From positions 62,001-126,000 of the forward strand of contig CAJNDS010002476.1 of the NCBI GenBank assembly GCA_905221605.1: 64,000 bases of DNA. Direction: 5' to 3'. How positions within the stretch are numbered: position 1 is the stretch's first letter; the number at the start of each line of letters is the position of its first letter. The stretch is from Symbiodinium natans. Lineage: Eukaryota; Sar; Dinophyceae; Suessiales; Symbiodiniaceae. Both the position numbers and the translations under genes were made by a program. Shown piece after piece: positions 22,291-34,099 of the stretch. Below the pieces are notes generated by a model. It made no database searches and was not told the DNA's origin. It was given only the letters and a program-made list of their open reading frames with translations.

Positions 22291-23510
22291 AACCTCGGCC
22301 CAGATTCAGTTCGGAAGCACGTGTCAAGGGAGGTTTGATTCAGGGAGGGAAGTATGTGTGGGGCTTCGGGTTGTGGTGGTGGCGGTTTCACGGGTTTTCC
22401 TTGTCCACGACGGTGAACCCTTATGGTTGCGAAGAAGCTGCGCAAGTCCTCCCTGTGTTCACGCAACTGCAGAGTCCTGTTTCCCTTCTGGGGGCTCCTA
22501 AAAGGATGAGTTTGTGTTTTTTAGGGGGTGCCCCGAGTTGGTTTAGGGTTTAGGGTTCTGGGATAGCCTAGAATCTATGCCCTAAAACTCTAAGCCCTCC
22601 CCACCATGAACGAGCACCATCGCGCATGGCACCGCTCAAAAACCCCTAACCTCTCAAATCACAAGCAGACCTTCTGTCGAAACCCTAAACCCCTAAACCC
22701 CTAAACCCCAAACCCCGAAACCCCTAAACCCCGAAACCCCTAAACCCTAAACCCTGAACCCTAAACCCTAATAAACCCTAAACCCTAAACCCTAAACCCT
22801 AAACCCTAAACCCTAAACCCTAACAAATCTGCGGGCGCGCGGCCACCGGCTGAAGTGACTTCGGGGCCTCTGTGAGGTTGCAGGGAAGATGCAGCATGAC
22901 GGAGCCCGTCATCGTCTGCGCAGCAGGAACGCTTCCAGGGGGTTGAAGACACCCAGGGTTTAGGGTTTAGGGTTTAGGGTTTAGGGTTTAGGGTTTAGGG
23001 TTTAGGGATGATCACATGAGCTTCAGCTCAGCCTTCCACCGACTTTTGTTTGGGACAGATTCTTTCTGCTGGCTTTTATGCGCCCCAAACCCTAAACCCT
23101 AAACCCTAAACCCTAAACCCTAAACCCTAAACCCTAAACCCTAAACCCTAAACCCTAAACCCTAAACCCTAAACCCTAAACCCTAGGCCCTTCCACCAAC
23201 TACCCCACCCTGAACCCTACAAACCCTGTAATTAAACGCTATAAACCCCCTAAACCCTGTGAACCCTATAAATCCTATGCCCCTAGTCCGAAGCCCAAAA
23301 AAGCTAAACCCCAAGCCCTGTGCCCAAAACCCCAAACTTTCTTGGGGGTTTGGGGTTTTGGGGTTTCGGGTTTTTTGGGCTTAGGTTCTTGGGGGTTTGG
23401 GGTTTTGGGGTTTAGGGTTTTGGGGGTTTAGGGTTGTGGGGTTTAGGGGTTTAGGGGTTTAGGGGTTTTGGGGTTTTGGGGTTTTGGGGTTCGGAGCTTC
23501 AGGGTTTTGA

Positions 23511-23615
23511 GGGGGTAGTTGAACCAGAAAGAAATTCTATGCTATAAAGGGCACAATCTGAGAAAAGCCTGCTTATGCCACGTACTGGCTGAAGCCCCAG
23601 GCCCTCCAGGAACAC
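23511..23615 (-). CDS. Exon-like island
   Basis: A minus frame of 35 codons contains GLQPVRGISRLFSDCALYSI then EFLSGSTTP. Plus frames are closed. Between degenerate GGGGTTT repeats and a CCCTAAA array. Unrecognised. Confidence 0.42.
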
Positions 23616-23835
23616 TAATCCCTAAACTTTGCCTAAACCCTGAACCCTAAACCCTAAACCCCAAATTGCAAACCCTAAACCCTAAACCCTGAACCCTAAA
23701 CCCTAAACCCTAAACCCTAAACCCTAAACCCTAAACCCTAAACCCTAAACCCTAAACCCTAAATAAACCCCACGGCCTGCTCGAGCTGGCAGGGCGCCAA
23801 GGGAGGTGCCGGTGTCGTCGGGGGCGGGCCTGCTG

Positions 23836-23996
23836 CGGTTTAGGGTTTAGGGTTTAGGGTTTAGGGTTTAGGGTTTAGGGTTTAGGGTTTAGGGTTTAGG
23901 GTTTAGGGTTTAGGGTTTAGGGTTTAGGGTTTAGGGTTTAGGGTTTAGGGTTTAGGGTTTAGGGTTTGGCGTTTAGGGTGTAGGGTTTAGGGTTTA
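23836..23996 (-). repeat. TTTAGGG array, about 23 units
   Basis: Near-perfect on plus. A CCCTAAA array ends 75 bp upstream, so the two are inverted around a GC-rich spacer. Confidence 0.95.
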
Positions 23997-24264
23997 GAGT
24001 ATTGGGCTTCAGGGCTCCGGGCTATCAAGGCATTGCATTTCCCCTAAACCCTAAACCCTAAACCCTCAATAAACCCTGAAGGCCGAATCCTAAACCCTAC
24101 ACCAGGAAGGGTACACGCCCCAAAGGTGGAGTACTTGGAGCCTTGGAGACTTGACGTGGCTCCCGTGTGCAATGTGAGGTGCATACATCGCGTTTACCGA
24201 TCAGGGTTTAGGGCAGGCTTTAGGGTTTAGGGTTCAGAGCTTGGGGTTTGGGGCTTAGGGGACA

Positions 24265-24444
24265 TCAGCCTTTCCTTGGGTTCCTGAACGTGGTAGTCGG
24301 GGGCTCAGCTGCCATGTCTACAGCCTGTTGCAGGCTAGGGTGTTGATGAAGCAACACACTTTCCTGATCCCAGGCACTCCGGACTGGATCCTTGAGCCAC
24401 TGCTCCCTGATGGCCTTTGGGATCACCAAGGAATCCCCACGCCA
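24265..24444 (-). CDS. Exon-like ORF, 59 codons to stop
   Basis: The minus frame contains VIPKAIREQWLKDPVRSAWD, QESVLLHQHPSLQQAVDMAA and ends RNPRKG then TGA. It has strong charged/helical composition. Overlapping plus and minus frames of 69-71 codons exist but are less protein-like. The TGA could be a true terminus or follow a GC donor (GGAAAG|GCTGAT). Confidence 0.4.
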   Translation of the reverse strand, partial: WRGDSLVIPKAIREQWLKDPVRSAWDQESVLLHQHPSLQQAVDMAAEPPTTTFRNPRKG

Positions 24445-24562
24445 CTAAGGCTTCACATTCTGCTCGAGGGGCAGCGCGGTTTGGCTGGGCAATCCTCAAT
24501 GATTCAAGTCGGCTGGAGCGCTGCCGACACAGCATAAACCCTAAATACATCCCTCACAGCCC

Positions 24563-25625
24563 AATCCTAAACCCTAAACCCCAAACCCTAAACCCCCAAA
24601 CCCTAGATCCCAAACCCCAAACCCCAAAGCCTAAACCCCAAACCCTAACCCCCGAACCTCAACTAAACCCCAAAGCCCAAAGCCCAAAGCCCAAAGCCCA
24701 AACCCTAAAAATCCCAAACCCTAACCCCCAAACCTCAACTAAACCCCAAACCCCAAAGCCCAAACCCTAAGCCCCAAACCCTAAACCCCAAATCCCAAAC
24801 CCTAAACCCCAAACCCTAAACCCTAACCCCCAAATCCCAAACCTTGAACCCTCAACCCTATAAACCCTAAACCCTAAACCCTAAACCCCAAACCCTAAAC
24901 ACCAAACCCTAAACCCTAAACCCTAAACCCCAAACCCCAAACCCTAAACCCTAAACCCCAAACCCCAAACCCCAAAACCCCAAACCCCAAACCCTCAACC
25001 CTAAACCCTAAACCCCAAACCCTAAACCCCAAACCCTAAACCCCAAACCCTAAACCCCAAACCCTAACCCCCAAACCTCAACTAAACCCCAAACCCCAAA
25101 CCCCAAAGCCCAAAGCCCAAAGCCCAAAGCCCAAACCCTAAAAACCCCAAACCCTAACCCCCAAACCTCAACTAAACCCCAAACCCCAAAGCCCAAAGCC
25201 TAAACCCTAAGCCCCAAACCCTAAACCCCAAATCCCAAACCCTAAACCCCAAACCCTAAACCCTAACCCCCAAGTCCCAAACCTTAAGCCCTCAACCCTA
25301 AACCCTAAACCCTAAACCCAAACCCTAAACCCCAAACCCTAAACCCCAAACCCCAAACCCCAAACCCCAAAACCCCAAACCCCAAACCCTCAACCCTCAA
25401 CCCTAAACCCTAAACCCCAAACCCTCAACCCTAAACCCTAAACCCCAAACCCTCAACCCTAAACCCTAAACCCCAAACCCCAAAACCCCAAACCCCAAAC
25501 CCCAAACCCTAAACCCTAAACCCCAAACCCTAAACCCCAAACCCCAAGTCTCAACCCTAAACCCTAAACCCTAAACCCTCAACCCTAAACCCTAAACCCT
25601 AAACCCTAAACCCAAAACCCCAAAC
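24563..25625 (+). repeat. 1-kb degenerate heptamer domain
   Basis: Continuous mixture of CCCTAAA, CCCCAAA, CCCAAAG and CCCTCAA units with no unique sequence. Two higher-order copies are visible: the block around 24640-24850 (cctcaactaaaccccaaagc ...) recurs around 25070-25290. All long ORFs here (NPKPQTLNP type) are frame artefacts of the heptamer. Confidence 0.9.
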
Positions 25626-25703
25626 ACAAGAAGAACAGGCTGAGGCTGGGACCCAGGGTTGGCAAGTCCTGGAATGGCAGCTTGGAAACCCGAAGGATGG
25701 AGG

Positions 25704-25905
25704 GCTTAGGGTTTAGGGTTTAGGGTTTAGGGTTTAGGGTTTAGGGTTTAGGGTTTAGGGTTTGGGGTTTAGGGTTTAGGGTTTAGGGTTTAGGGTTTAG
25801 GGTTTAGGGTTTAGGGTTTAGGGTTTAGGGTTTAGGGTTTCAGGGTTTCAGGGTTTCAGGGTTCAGGGTTTCAGGGTTCAGGGTTCAGGGTTCAGGGTTT
25901 GGGGC
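25704..25905 (-). repeat. TTTAGGG array ending in TTTCAGGG units
   Basis: About 23 heptamers followed by TTTCAGGG/TTCAGGG variants. Opposed to the degenerate CCCTAAA domain 80 bp upstream. Confidence 0.93.
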
Positions 25906-28377
25906 GTCTGAGAGGTTTAGGGCCTTTAGTTTAGTCGAGAGCAGTGCATCTGAAGTCGAGGGTTGAGTCTTGATCTTGCCGGGTGCAGAGAGGAGTGCAA
26001 GGCAGGTACAGGTCTCCGAAGCGGGTGGGGGGGGGGGGAGGGGGTGTCTAAACCCCCAACCCGAGACCCTAAACCCCTCAACACCTCAACCCAACTCAGC
26101 AAACTCTTCCTCCCGAAATCACAAGCCGAGCAGCCTCCGGGTTGACGTCTGGCCTTGCTGCGGGGGTGGAAATAAGGGTTTGTAGCGGCGAATTACGGCT
26201 TAGGGTTTGGCATGTGAGGGGTTTCCTACATCTCCCTATACATTTGTGTGCATATATAGACACACAAGCTCTCTAATGTTTTGGCTTTGTTGGTCCTAAA
26301 CCTGAAACCCCAAGCCCTTTACAGAACGATGCAAATGCCCCATCTCCCTGCTTTAATATTCCTAGAAAATATGGAAAGACGAAAAGTTGAAAGTTCATCT
26401 TGGGGATATAGACCCTCGGAATAAGGCCCCTGTTTAACAGTGCCAGAACAGGGTGAACCAGAAGAGGGTCAAGAAGGGTTCCCTTTGAAGCACCCCCCCC
26501 TATCCTACCTGTGACCTGAGGTTCCCTAAACCCTAAACCCTAAACCCTAAACCCTAAACCCTAAACCCTAAACCCTAAACCCTAAACCCGAAACCCTAAC
26601 TGAGGTTTGGGCATGTCCGGCAGCGCTGCGAGCTCGGCGGGCGGTGGCGGTGGGGGCAGCGGCGGCGCCCGCGCCGCCGTGGGGGGCGGAGGGGGAGGCC
26701 TTGGGAGTCTCAACCCAGGGTTTAGGGTTTAGGGTTTAGGGTTTAGGGTTTAGGGTTTAGGGCTCGGGTTCGCAAAGTTTCAGGGTTTAGGGTCGAGGGC
26801 CAAGGGCATCATTCTGGTCACAGAAGACGAACGCTAAAGAACACGCTAAGAATGATGAACTGTTTTAGCAATAGTGATGATAGTCATACTACTGCACTTG
26901 GAGGTTCATGGTACTTGTTAACCAATTCTAACCGTACATATAACCCACTTATAAGCCCCTCAAGTGCCCTAATGTGGTTATAAGTATGGTTATGAGTACA
27001 GGCATAACTGGTTACTAGTACTTGGAGGTTCAAGGTACTTACTAACCAATCGTACCTGTACTTGTAGCTGCGCTTATAACTTATAACCATCTTAGGCCAC
27101 TTGAGGGGCTTCTAAGTGGGTCATAAGTACAGTTAGAATTGGTAAATATTTAATAAGTACCATGAGTCTCCAAGAAAGAACATCCCAACCTGAAGCCCAA
27201 CCCGAGACAGTGCCAAAACGGCCCGGTCGGTCTCCAATTGCTCCAGGCCAGGCTTAGTTAGGGTTTAGGGTTTAGGGTTTAGGGTTGAGGGTTGAGGGTT
27301 TAGGGTTTAGGGTTCCCTAGCCCAAAACATAAACCCTGACCCGCAGAGGGCTGCCTCCACTGCAAACCCAAACGCCACGCGCGCTGCTGTTGGGTTTGGG
27401 GTGTTGGGCTTAGGGCTTAGAGCTTAGAGCTTAGGGTTTAGGGTTTAGGGTTTAGGGTTTTACCCTAAACCCTAAACTCTGAACCCTGAACCCTAAACCC
27501 TAGACCTAAAACCCTAACCCTACCCGAAAGCATCCGAAACCCTTTCGGGTTTAGGGTTTGGGGTGTATAGGGCCAAGGCTTCGTCAGGCCTTGGTTACCA
27601 CTAGCGGGCGCCTTTTGCTAAAACAAAGGTCGGCACGAGCGTGACGGGCCCTGAAAAAACGTACTCGGGGCACAAATGTGGGGGCTGGCGCCTCCTGATC
27701 TCTGCTCTAGGCTTCGAAACCCTAAACCCTAAACCCTTAACAATGGGTTTTTTGGGTTGGGGGTGTAAAGGTTCTAGGGCTTTAGGGTATGAGTGTTGGG
27801 ACTATTTAGGGTTCCCAGTATGGCCCCTTTATTTGGGTCCCTTGTTCTATAACCCGTATATACGTTATGCAAAATAAGAGCCCATACTTCATATCCTTAT
27901 GGACAAGGGTAAGGGGCCAGACTGAACCCTAAAACCCTGAACTCTAAACCCGAAACCACTTAAACTGCTTGTTGGGCACTTGAACTGCCTGTTCTACGAC
28001 TTGCTTAAGACCCAACCTAAACATGCACTCTTCCTTATCTGGGCCATATAGGGATTATTATTATCCATGTTATGTTGATGCTTACTCTCTTTTTTAAAAT
28101 GTTTTGGGAGCTTTCTTGAGAACATGGTAGTGATAGGTGAACAGCAGACTCGAAACGCCGGCCCCGCTTTGCATGTAAAATCAATTTGGGTGGTGCCTGC
28201 AGGCCGATGGAGGTCTTGCAGAGGTTGGAGGCAGGGCAGCAAAAGGGATATCAAGTTGCTGACAATAATGATTCCATTGATTTCTAAACCCTAAACCCTA
28301 AACCCTAAACCCTAAACCCTAAACCCTAAACCCTAAACCCTAAACCCTAAACCCTAGGGTTTAGGCTTTTTTTCTAT

Positions 28378-28702
28378 TTGGGTACATGCAAGCAAGACCA
28401 AAAGAAGCAAGCCAGGAAGAGTTCGCACCAGGCAGGAAGCTCGAAGTTCTTATTGTTGATGGGCCTAGTTCTTATCAACCCACTGCAAGGTCCATCAGAA
28501 AATGATGGCAACGCCATCTGCAGGTTTAAATGGAAAGGCCTCGGTGCTTGCCAGAACTCTGTGGCCTGACGATGCTGCTGAGCCTGTATGCGGTGGGTCA
28601 CGACGCAACACAACAACACAACTACAGGGTCGAAATGCGAACCTCATAGATCTGAAGAACGACTCTGAACCCGCTTTTCAAAGCGTAGGGCTTCAGGTAT
28701 AG
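28378..28702 (+). pseudogene. Two overlapping plus ORFs, likely one broken coding region
   Basis: Frame one: QARPKEASQEEFAPGRKLEV, LIVDGPSSYQPTARSIRK, stop. Frame two starts in the overlapping ATGATGG and reads MATPSAGLNGKASVLARTLW ... NANLIDLKNDSEPAFQSVG. Composition continues smoothly across the frame change, so a single-base indel in an old gene or mobile-element ORF is likely. A true ATGA overlap is possible but unusual for a nuclear gene. No family recognised. Confidence 0.4.
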
Positions 28703-28899
28703 AAATCCTCCTACGTACGTCAAGGGGGGTATTTATAAGTAGCGTTTTAAGTACCGAAATAAGGTTCTAATCGTGGTTACCCTGCTCTCTACTTATAAGT
28801 ACCCATGAACCTCCAAGAAGTCTCCCGCAAATGACGGCAAGCAGAACACATTCGCTGCCAAACGTATGGGTTCTTCAGGAAGGTAGGTACCTAGAAAAC

Positions 28900-29022
28900 C
28901 TTAGGGAAACTTAGGGAACCTTCCAGAACCTCAGGGAATCTTAGGGAACCTTAGGGAAGCTTAGGGAAGCTTAGGGAAGCATAGGGAAGCAGAGGGAAGC
29001 AGAGGGAGGAGAGGGGAGTATT
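28900..29022. repeat. Minisatellite, roughly 10-bp unit (cttagggaag)
   Basis: About a dozen imperfect cttagggaa(g/c) units drifting into gcagaggga units. Confidence 0.85.
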
Positions 29023-29827
29023 AGGGAACCTTCGGTTACATACTCCCCTTGGACCCCCCTCCCTTGACATCCGACGCGATATGTGTGGGTCACAGAATCG
29101 CATCATGGGGGCTGTAGGCTACACCCGTCGCACGCTCCTTCTTTACAACATCTGTCCACAGTCCGCCAATACCCTAAACCCTAAAGCCCCAAAACCCCAG
29201 AACCCCAGAACCCCACAACCCCAAAACCCGAAAACCCTACACCCTAAAACCCTAAACCCTAACCCAGTATAGTTTCATACTTGGTCATCCCGGATTGTTC
29301 CATCTTCCCCCATTTTGCCCGGCCACCAGTTAGCCCTGGTGGCCCATGGATTAGGTATGATAGTATAGTTACATAGGGACCACAAGGGAATACTATGAGA
29401 TGTTATTCCGACCCCTATCTTAGTGTAGGTGGGTTTAGGGAGTGGGGTCTAGGCACGCCTTCTTAGTTGCTGGGTTCATAAGCCCCAAAAAGTGCACACT
29501 TTCAGTTCTATAAGGGATTGCAGTATCCCAAAGAGTGTAAAGCGTACTCATTCAGCTACTACGCCTTTCAGGCCCAAGTATATGCTACATGGGTACATGT
29601 ACCCTTTGGGTTAGGGACAAGGAAGGCATGGTAGCCCATATTATGATAAGGGCACCCGTTTTTGGGTTGGTTATTTTATAAGGGAAGCCATTTAAAAAAA
29701 AAAGGAAGCCATAATAAAAAAAAAAACCGGGTAAAGGGTACCACTGGGCTACCAAGAAGGGTGTTTTCACGGTATGGGGTTGATCTTCCTCCCTCCACAC
29801 CGGCTCCCCGAATCAGGGAACTTCGAG

Positions 29828-29950
29828 ATCCTTACTTAGGGTTCAGGGTTTAGGGTTTAGGGTTTAGGGTTTAGGGTTTAGGGTTTAGGGTTTAGGGTTT
29901 AGGGTTTAGGGTTTAGGGTTTAGGGTTTAGGGTTTAGGGTTTAGGGTTTA
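29828..29950 (-). repeat. TTTAGGG array
   Basis: About 17 perfect heptamers, followed by a plus-open island (EFVTPARPGKHGAHIQMRQ) of uncertain meaning. Confidence 0.93.
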
Positions 29951-30767
29951 ACTGTGAGTTCGTGACCCCCGCGCGCCCTGGCAAGCACGGAGCGCACATA
30001 CAAATGAGGCAGGCGACGCTGTGTTCCAACTTCGGCAAGAGGTCTTCATCCTGTCTTTTAGGGTTTAGGGTTTAGGGTTTAGGGTTTAGGGTTTAGGGTT
30101 TAGGATCTAGGGTCGGCAACGGGCCGAACTCGACGCTGGCCTTGCGGCAAGCTCGTTCCAACCCAAGGACGTACATAGTGAGACCTACAGCTGGGGATGC
30201 TCCCCCTTATACTAACAGTCCTTGACAGCCCTAAACCCTAAACCCTAAGCCCTAAGCCCTAAACCCTAAACCCTAAACCCTAAACCCTAAACCCGGGATT
30301 ATCATCGGGGGTAGTATAATCCCTATTCAGGACGGCTAGTATAAGGGTGAACATCCCAAGCTACACCCCGAGCTTCGAGTGTTGAAGTTTGTCCTGAGAT
30401 GCAGATGGAATGAATGTTCAGTTCAAGTCGGGATGTTCCCCCTTATACTAACAGTCCCTAATGGGGATTATGGTACCTCCTGCTAAATTCCCTATTCAGG
30501 TATGTTAGTATAAGGGGAACATCCCAAAGTTCAAGCTCTTCGGAACCAAATATTGCCACAGCCTAACCCCTAAACAAGCACTATTCTTCGGCACCGTTAT
30601 GCCGGCCGCGCACTGGCCAGAAGCCACACAAACAAGAAGGCATGCAACAATCAAGCAACAAAGCTCGTTCCTAAGATGCTGCCGCCAGCTTCTAAGCGCA
30701 TGGCAAATGGTAAACGTCTAAACGCTGAATGCCTTCAAAAGTAAATGACTAAACAAAAAAACAAAAA

Positions 30768-30828
30768 CATCTATATATATATATATACATATGCGCACAT
30801 ACATGTGTATATATATATATATACACAG
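30768..30828. repeat. AT-rich dinucleotide microsatellite
   Basis: Two TATATA runs around cacatacatgtgta. Similar runs at 795-850, 1230-1310 and 59940-60030 (gtatat/tgtgtg). ORFs encoding YIYIY here are artefacts. Confidence 0.85.
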
Positions 30829-31078
30829 GTTCTAAATATGTTGATCTAGCAGGTTCGGCTTGTTCTACTCGAGCAAGGATCTCACTAGTCCGGCAATCGA
30901 GCAGACTGAAGCACAAAATAGTTTCCTGAAACCTTCCATTTCCGATCTTCATTGTTTAAAACCAGTCAAGATTGAACGCACGCTTGCTGTTGCACTTTTC
31001 TTCATGCTGCAACTAAGCAGGTGTTTAAATTTGGTTTGCCCTGTGTTAAGGTTAACGTGGGATACTCTAACTCCTTAG

Positions 31079-31178
31079 TAGCCCAGCAACCATCTTGTGA
31101 TAAGGGCACCTTTTTTGGGGTTTGGTTACTTTATAAGGGAACCCATAGCCCACAAAAAGGGTACCACTGGGCTACTGG
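31079..31178. mobile_element. Element D, representative copy
   Basis: Ends gtagcccagcaaccat and accactgggctac, with internal gataagggcacc and tataagggaaccc. Copies: 29603-29752, 36233-36352, 48926-49028, 56492-56592, 56960-57101. Related (gcccagtaacctagg) at 46528-46622, 56172-56275, 62394-62503. Two copies are introns of the DUF1254 gene. Confidence 0.88.
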
Positions 31179-32606
31179 GACTCTCAAGCACCATGGATGA
31201 AGCCCCCGGTCTTGATCAAAGCAAGCTCCTGCCTCCTTCAGAGGCTACTCTCAAGACGGCTATAGGACTTTAGGGGTTTAGGGTTTAGGGTTTGGGGTTT
31301 GGGGTTTAGGATCAGGGCGTTTAGGTGTAGGGCTTTGAAGCCAGTGGGGGTAGAGCAAAAGAAATAGTCATGGCATCATCTTGAAGTGCTACTCCATGAA
31401 CCTGAACTTACCAGCTCGTGCAAGGGCATTTTTGTTAAGGAATTAGGAGGGGAGCTATAAACTAAACGTTTAGTTGCCTTACCAGGAAACCCAATAAACC
31501 CAAAAAGGCTAAGGATCGAAAGTTACAGTAAAGCACCACAAAGTTTTGTTAAGGAATTAGGTACCTTTACATCTCGCTTGTACATCCCGGCCTATACGGC
31601 TCCCGTCTTCCCTACTGAGAGTGCTTGACTGAAACCTGCAACCCCTAAACCCTAAACCCTAAACCCTAAACCCTAAACCCTAAACCCTAAACCCTAAACC
31701 CTAAACCCTAAACCCTAAACCCTGAACCCTAAATTTAGGGTTTAGGGTTTCTGGTCTAGGGTTTAGGGTTTAGGATTTAGGATTTAGGGCTCCATGATAA
31801 CAAATGGGGTGTTCCGAAAAAGGGGTACCCTTTTGGGGCCCACAATAAAGATTCTAGATTGTAGCCTTTTGGGGGTTTCAAAGGGAAATAACCCATATTT
31901 CAGTTTCTAACAGAACAGACTGTTACCTACTGCAAATCTACCAAGAGTACCACAATGGGGAACCAAGAGTACCACAATGGGGAAGACTTGATACTCGGGA
32001 GATGGATTCCTAGACCCTAAGCCCAAAACCCTGAACCCTGAAACGTATCAGTTCTCCAAGCCCTAAACCCTAAACCCAGAATCCTTCCGTGATCCCTGTT
32101 ATCATGCGGGTTTTTGGAGTTTCGGTGGCCTAACAAGGGGCCCTTATTTCGAGAATTGGCCATATAAGCATCCGAAACCTCTAAGGGAAACCCTAAACCC
32201 TGCACTCCTCGACCCAAGATTCTGAGGCATCGGGGTCTGAAGAAAGTTGCAGGGCTTGCTGGTCGTGAGACAAATGGCTGGCTGTCGCGGTCTTGTGGGT
32301 CTGCAGGAAGGTTTAGGAGGCTCAGGGTTCAGGGTTCAGGGTTCAGGGTTTAGGGTTTAGGGTTTAGGGTTTAGGGCTTAGGGTTCAGGGGTTTTAGAGT
32401 TTACAGGAGCTGCGGGGCTGGAAATTGTGCCCCTGGTCTTCCTTTCTGAGCGTGGAGTCTCGTCTGTAGCTAAACCCAAAACCCTAAAACCCTTAAACCC
32501 TTAAGCCTTACTCCCTAAAACCCTTAAACCCTACACCCCTAAACCCTGAACCCCTAGAACTTGTATGGGATTATGAGGGTGTCAGAACCTTCAACTATAG
32601 AAGGTG

Positions 32607-32770
32607 CTGAGGCGCCTCAAAAAACCCACAGATGCAGTGCCCTTGAAGGGTGATGAGTCGTGCCCTACAACTCCGGAAGCCCCCCCAAAATTCCGCAACA
32701 ATGAGGAAAAGTGCTCTTGTGTTTTTTGCCACGCAATACGACTTTGTTTATACCTTCCTAATTTCCTAAA
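32607..32770 (+). CDS. Exon-like ORF, unrecognised
   Basis: A plus frame begins after a TAGAAG|GTGCTG border: VLRRLKKPTDAVPLKGDESC, PTTPEAPPKFRNNEEKCSC, VFCHAIRLC. The minus strand is interrupted by stops. It runs into a TTTAGGG array at 32775. Two Cys pairs are present, but no domain recognised. Confidence 0.45.
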
Positions 32771-33069
32771 CCCAGGTTTAGGGTTTAGGGTTTAGGGTTA
32801 AGGGTAGACAACTCCAAAGCCACCCACAAAAACCCTCGTAGGCGAGATCGAGGTCCGCTAACGAGGCACAAGGTGGCGCGTGAGAAAAACGGGCACAGCT
32901 TGCAGGGTTTGCGGAGACTCTCTGCCTGCTCCTGGGTTCATCCCTTGAAACATTACTTAGGGTTTAGGGTTTAGGGTTTAGGGTTTAGGGTTTAGGGTTT
33001 AGGGTTTAGGGTTTAGGGTTTAGGGTTTAGGGTTTAGGGTTTAGGGTTTAGGGCTAGGCTGGTACTTAG

Positions 33070-33156
33070 GTGCATTCTCAGGCCACTTCGCTGGGCATCG
33101 CGTGCTCCGAAACCCTGACCTTAGAAGCTGTCAGCTCCTGGAAGGCATGTGGCAAG
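33070..33156 (+). CDS. Exon-like island with AG|GT on both borders
   Basis: The 29-codon frame VHSQATSLGIACSETLTLEA then VSSWKACGK is bounded by CTTAG|GTGC and GCAAG|GTAGGC. A shorter minus frame is also open. Unrecognised. Confidence 0.35.
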
Positions 33157-33428
33157 GTAGGCCTTGCTAAGTAAGCCTCGCTTCTGCTGTCTGCTGTCGA
33201 AGGTTTAGGGTTTAGGGTTTAGGGTTAGCCCTAAACCCTAAACCCTAAACCCTAAACCCTAAACCCTAAACCCTAAACCCTAAACCCTAAACCCGGATCC
33301 AAAGCATGCAGCCACTGGCCTGCGTATATTCGGTTTAGCTGGAAAGCTCTCTAATTTGTTAACGCAGTTGACAATTGCTGCAAAAAAAACACGGTTTAGC
33401 GTTTAGGGTTTAGGGTTTAGGGTTTGGG

Positions 33429-33607
33429 GAGATGTCGTCCATGGCAAGATTGCTGTAACAAAAGTATCTCGAAATACAGTAGGCAACCCCACTGTTCTTG
33501 TGAGGCCGAGAGTGCAAGCGCCCAAACTTCTTACAAGCGTTCCCAGAACCACTCTAACTACAAATGAGAGTGTTGCAAGAAATGCAAAAACAGAAGAACG
33601 TACCTAC
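33429..33607 (+). CDS. Exon-like ORF without Met, about 60 codons
   Basis: The plus frame reads GDVVHGKIAVTKVSRNTVGN, PTVLVRPRVQAPKLLTSVPR, TTLTTNESVARNAKTEERTY. It lies between a TTTAGGG block and a CCCTAAA block. A minus frame is open over the 5' two thirds only. AT content is higher than in other islands. Unrecognised. Confidence 0.4.
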
Positions 33608-33946
33608 CCTAAACCCTAAACCCTAAACCCCCTCAACCCTAAACCGCCCGTCTTAAGACCTGGGCTTTCCCAACACATCCAGGATGGCCCTTCAACACTC
33701 AAAAACTGTATCATCCTCTCAAACCTGAAAGGGAGGGAAGAACCCTAAACCCTAAACCCTAACCCCTAAACCCTAAACCCGAAACCCTAAACCCTAAACC
33801 CACCCTCTCTGAAAGATATTATTCTTACATACCATCCTCTTCAACCCCAAAAAATCATCTTTGAAGTATCCCACAGGCCTACCTAGATCTGTGCTTGCTG
33901 CCAACCGGGCTTCGTGTTTTCACCATTTGCTAGGGGGGGGGGGGGG

Positions 33947-34099
33947 GACATTTTCCGCAGCTTCAGCGATGCCAGTCTATCCGAGCTTGGACTGTCGACG
34001 CCTATGCAAGTTGTAAGGAAGGAGGCAAACCCAACGCGGAGCCGAGCCCTGACAACTCGGGACAGTCGGTCTAGCTGCTTCGACCCCTGGATCCACTGA
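33947..34099 (+). CDS. Exon-like ORF ending in stop
   Basis: The plus frame reads DIFRSFSDASLSELGLSTPM, QVVRKEANPTRSRALTTRDS, RSSCFDPWIH, TGA, possibly a C terminus. A 50-codon minus frame (QGSKQLDRLSRVVRARLRVG) is also open, so strand is uncertain. A run of G and an element-J-like end precede it. Confidence 0.33.
   Translation, partial: DIFRSFSDASLSELGLSTPMQVVRKEANPTRSRALTTRDSRSSCFDPWIH

Noticed and set aside
29951-30055. Translation factor P/5A fragment from ARPGKHGAHIQ
   Set aside because: Loose resemblance to a PGK-G motif only; surrounding residues do not fit.
30749-31078. ORFs of 67-72 codons on both strands
   Set aside because: Partly microsatellite-derived (minus) or without recognisable domain or splice context (plus).
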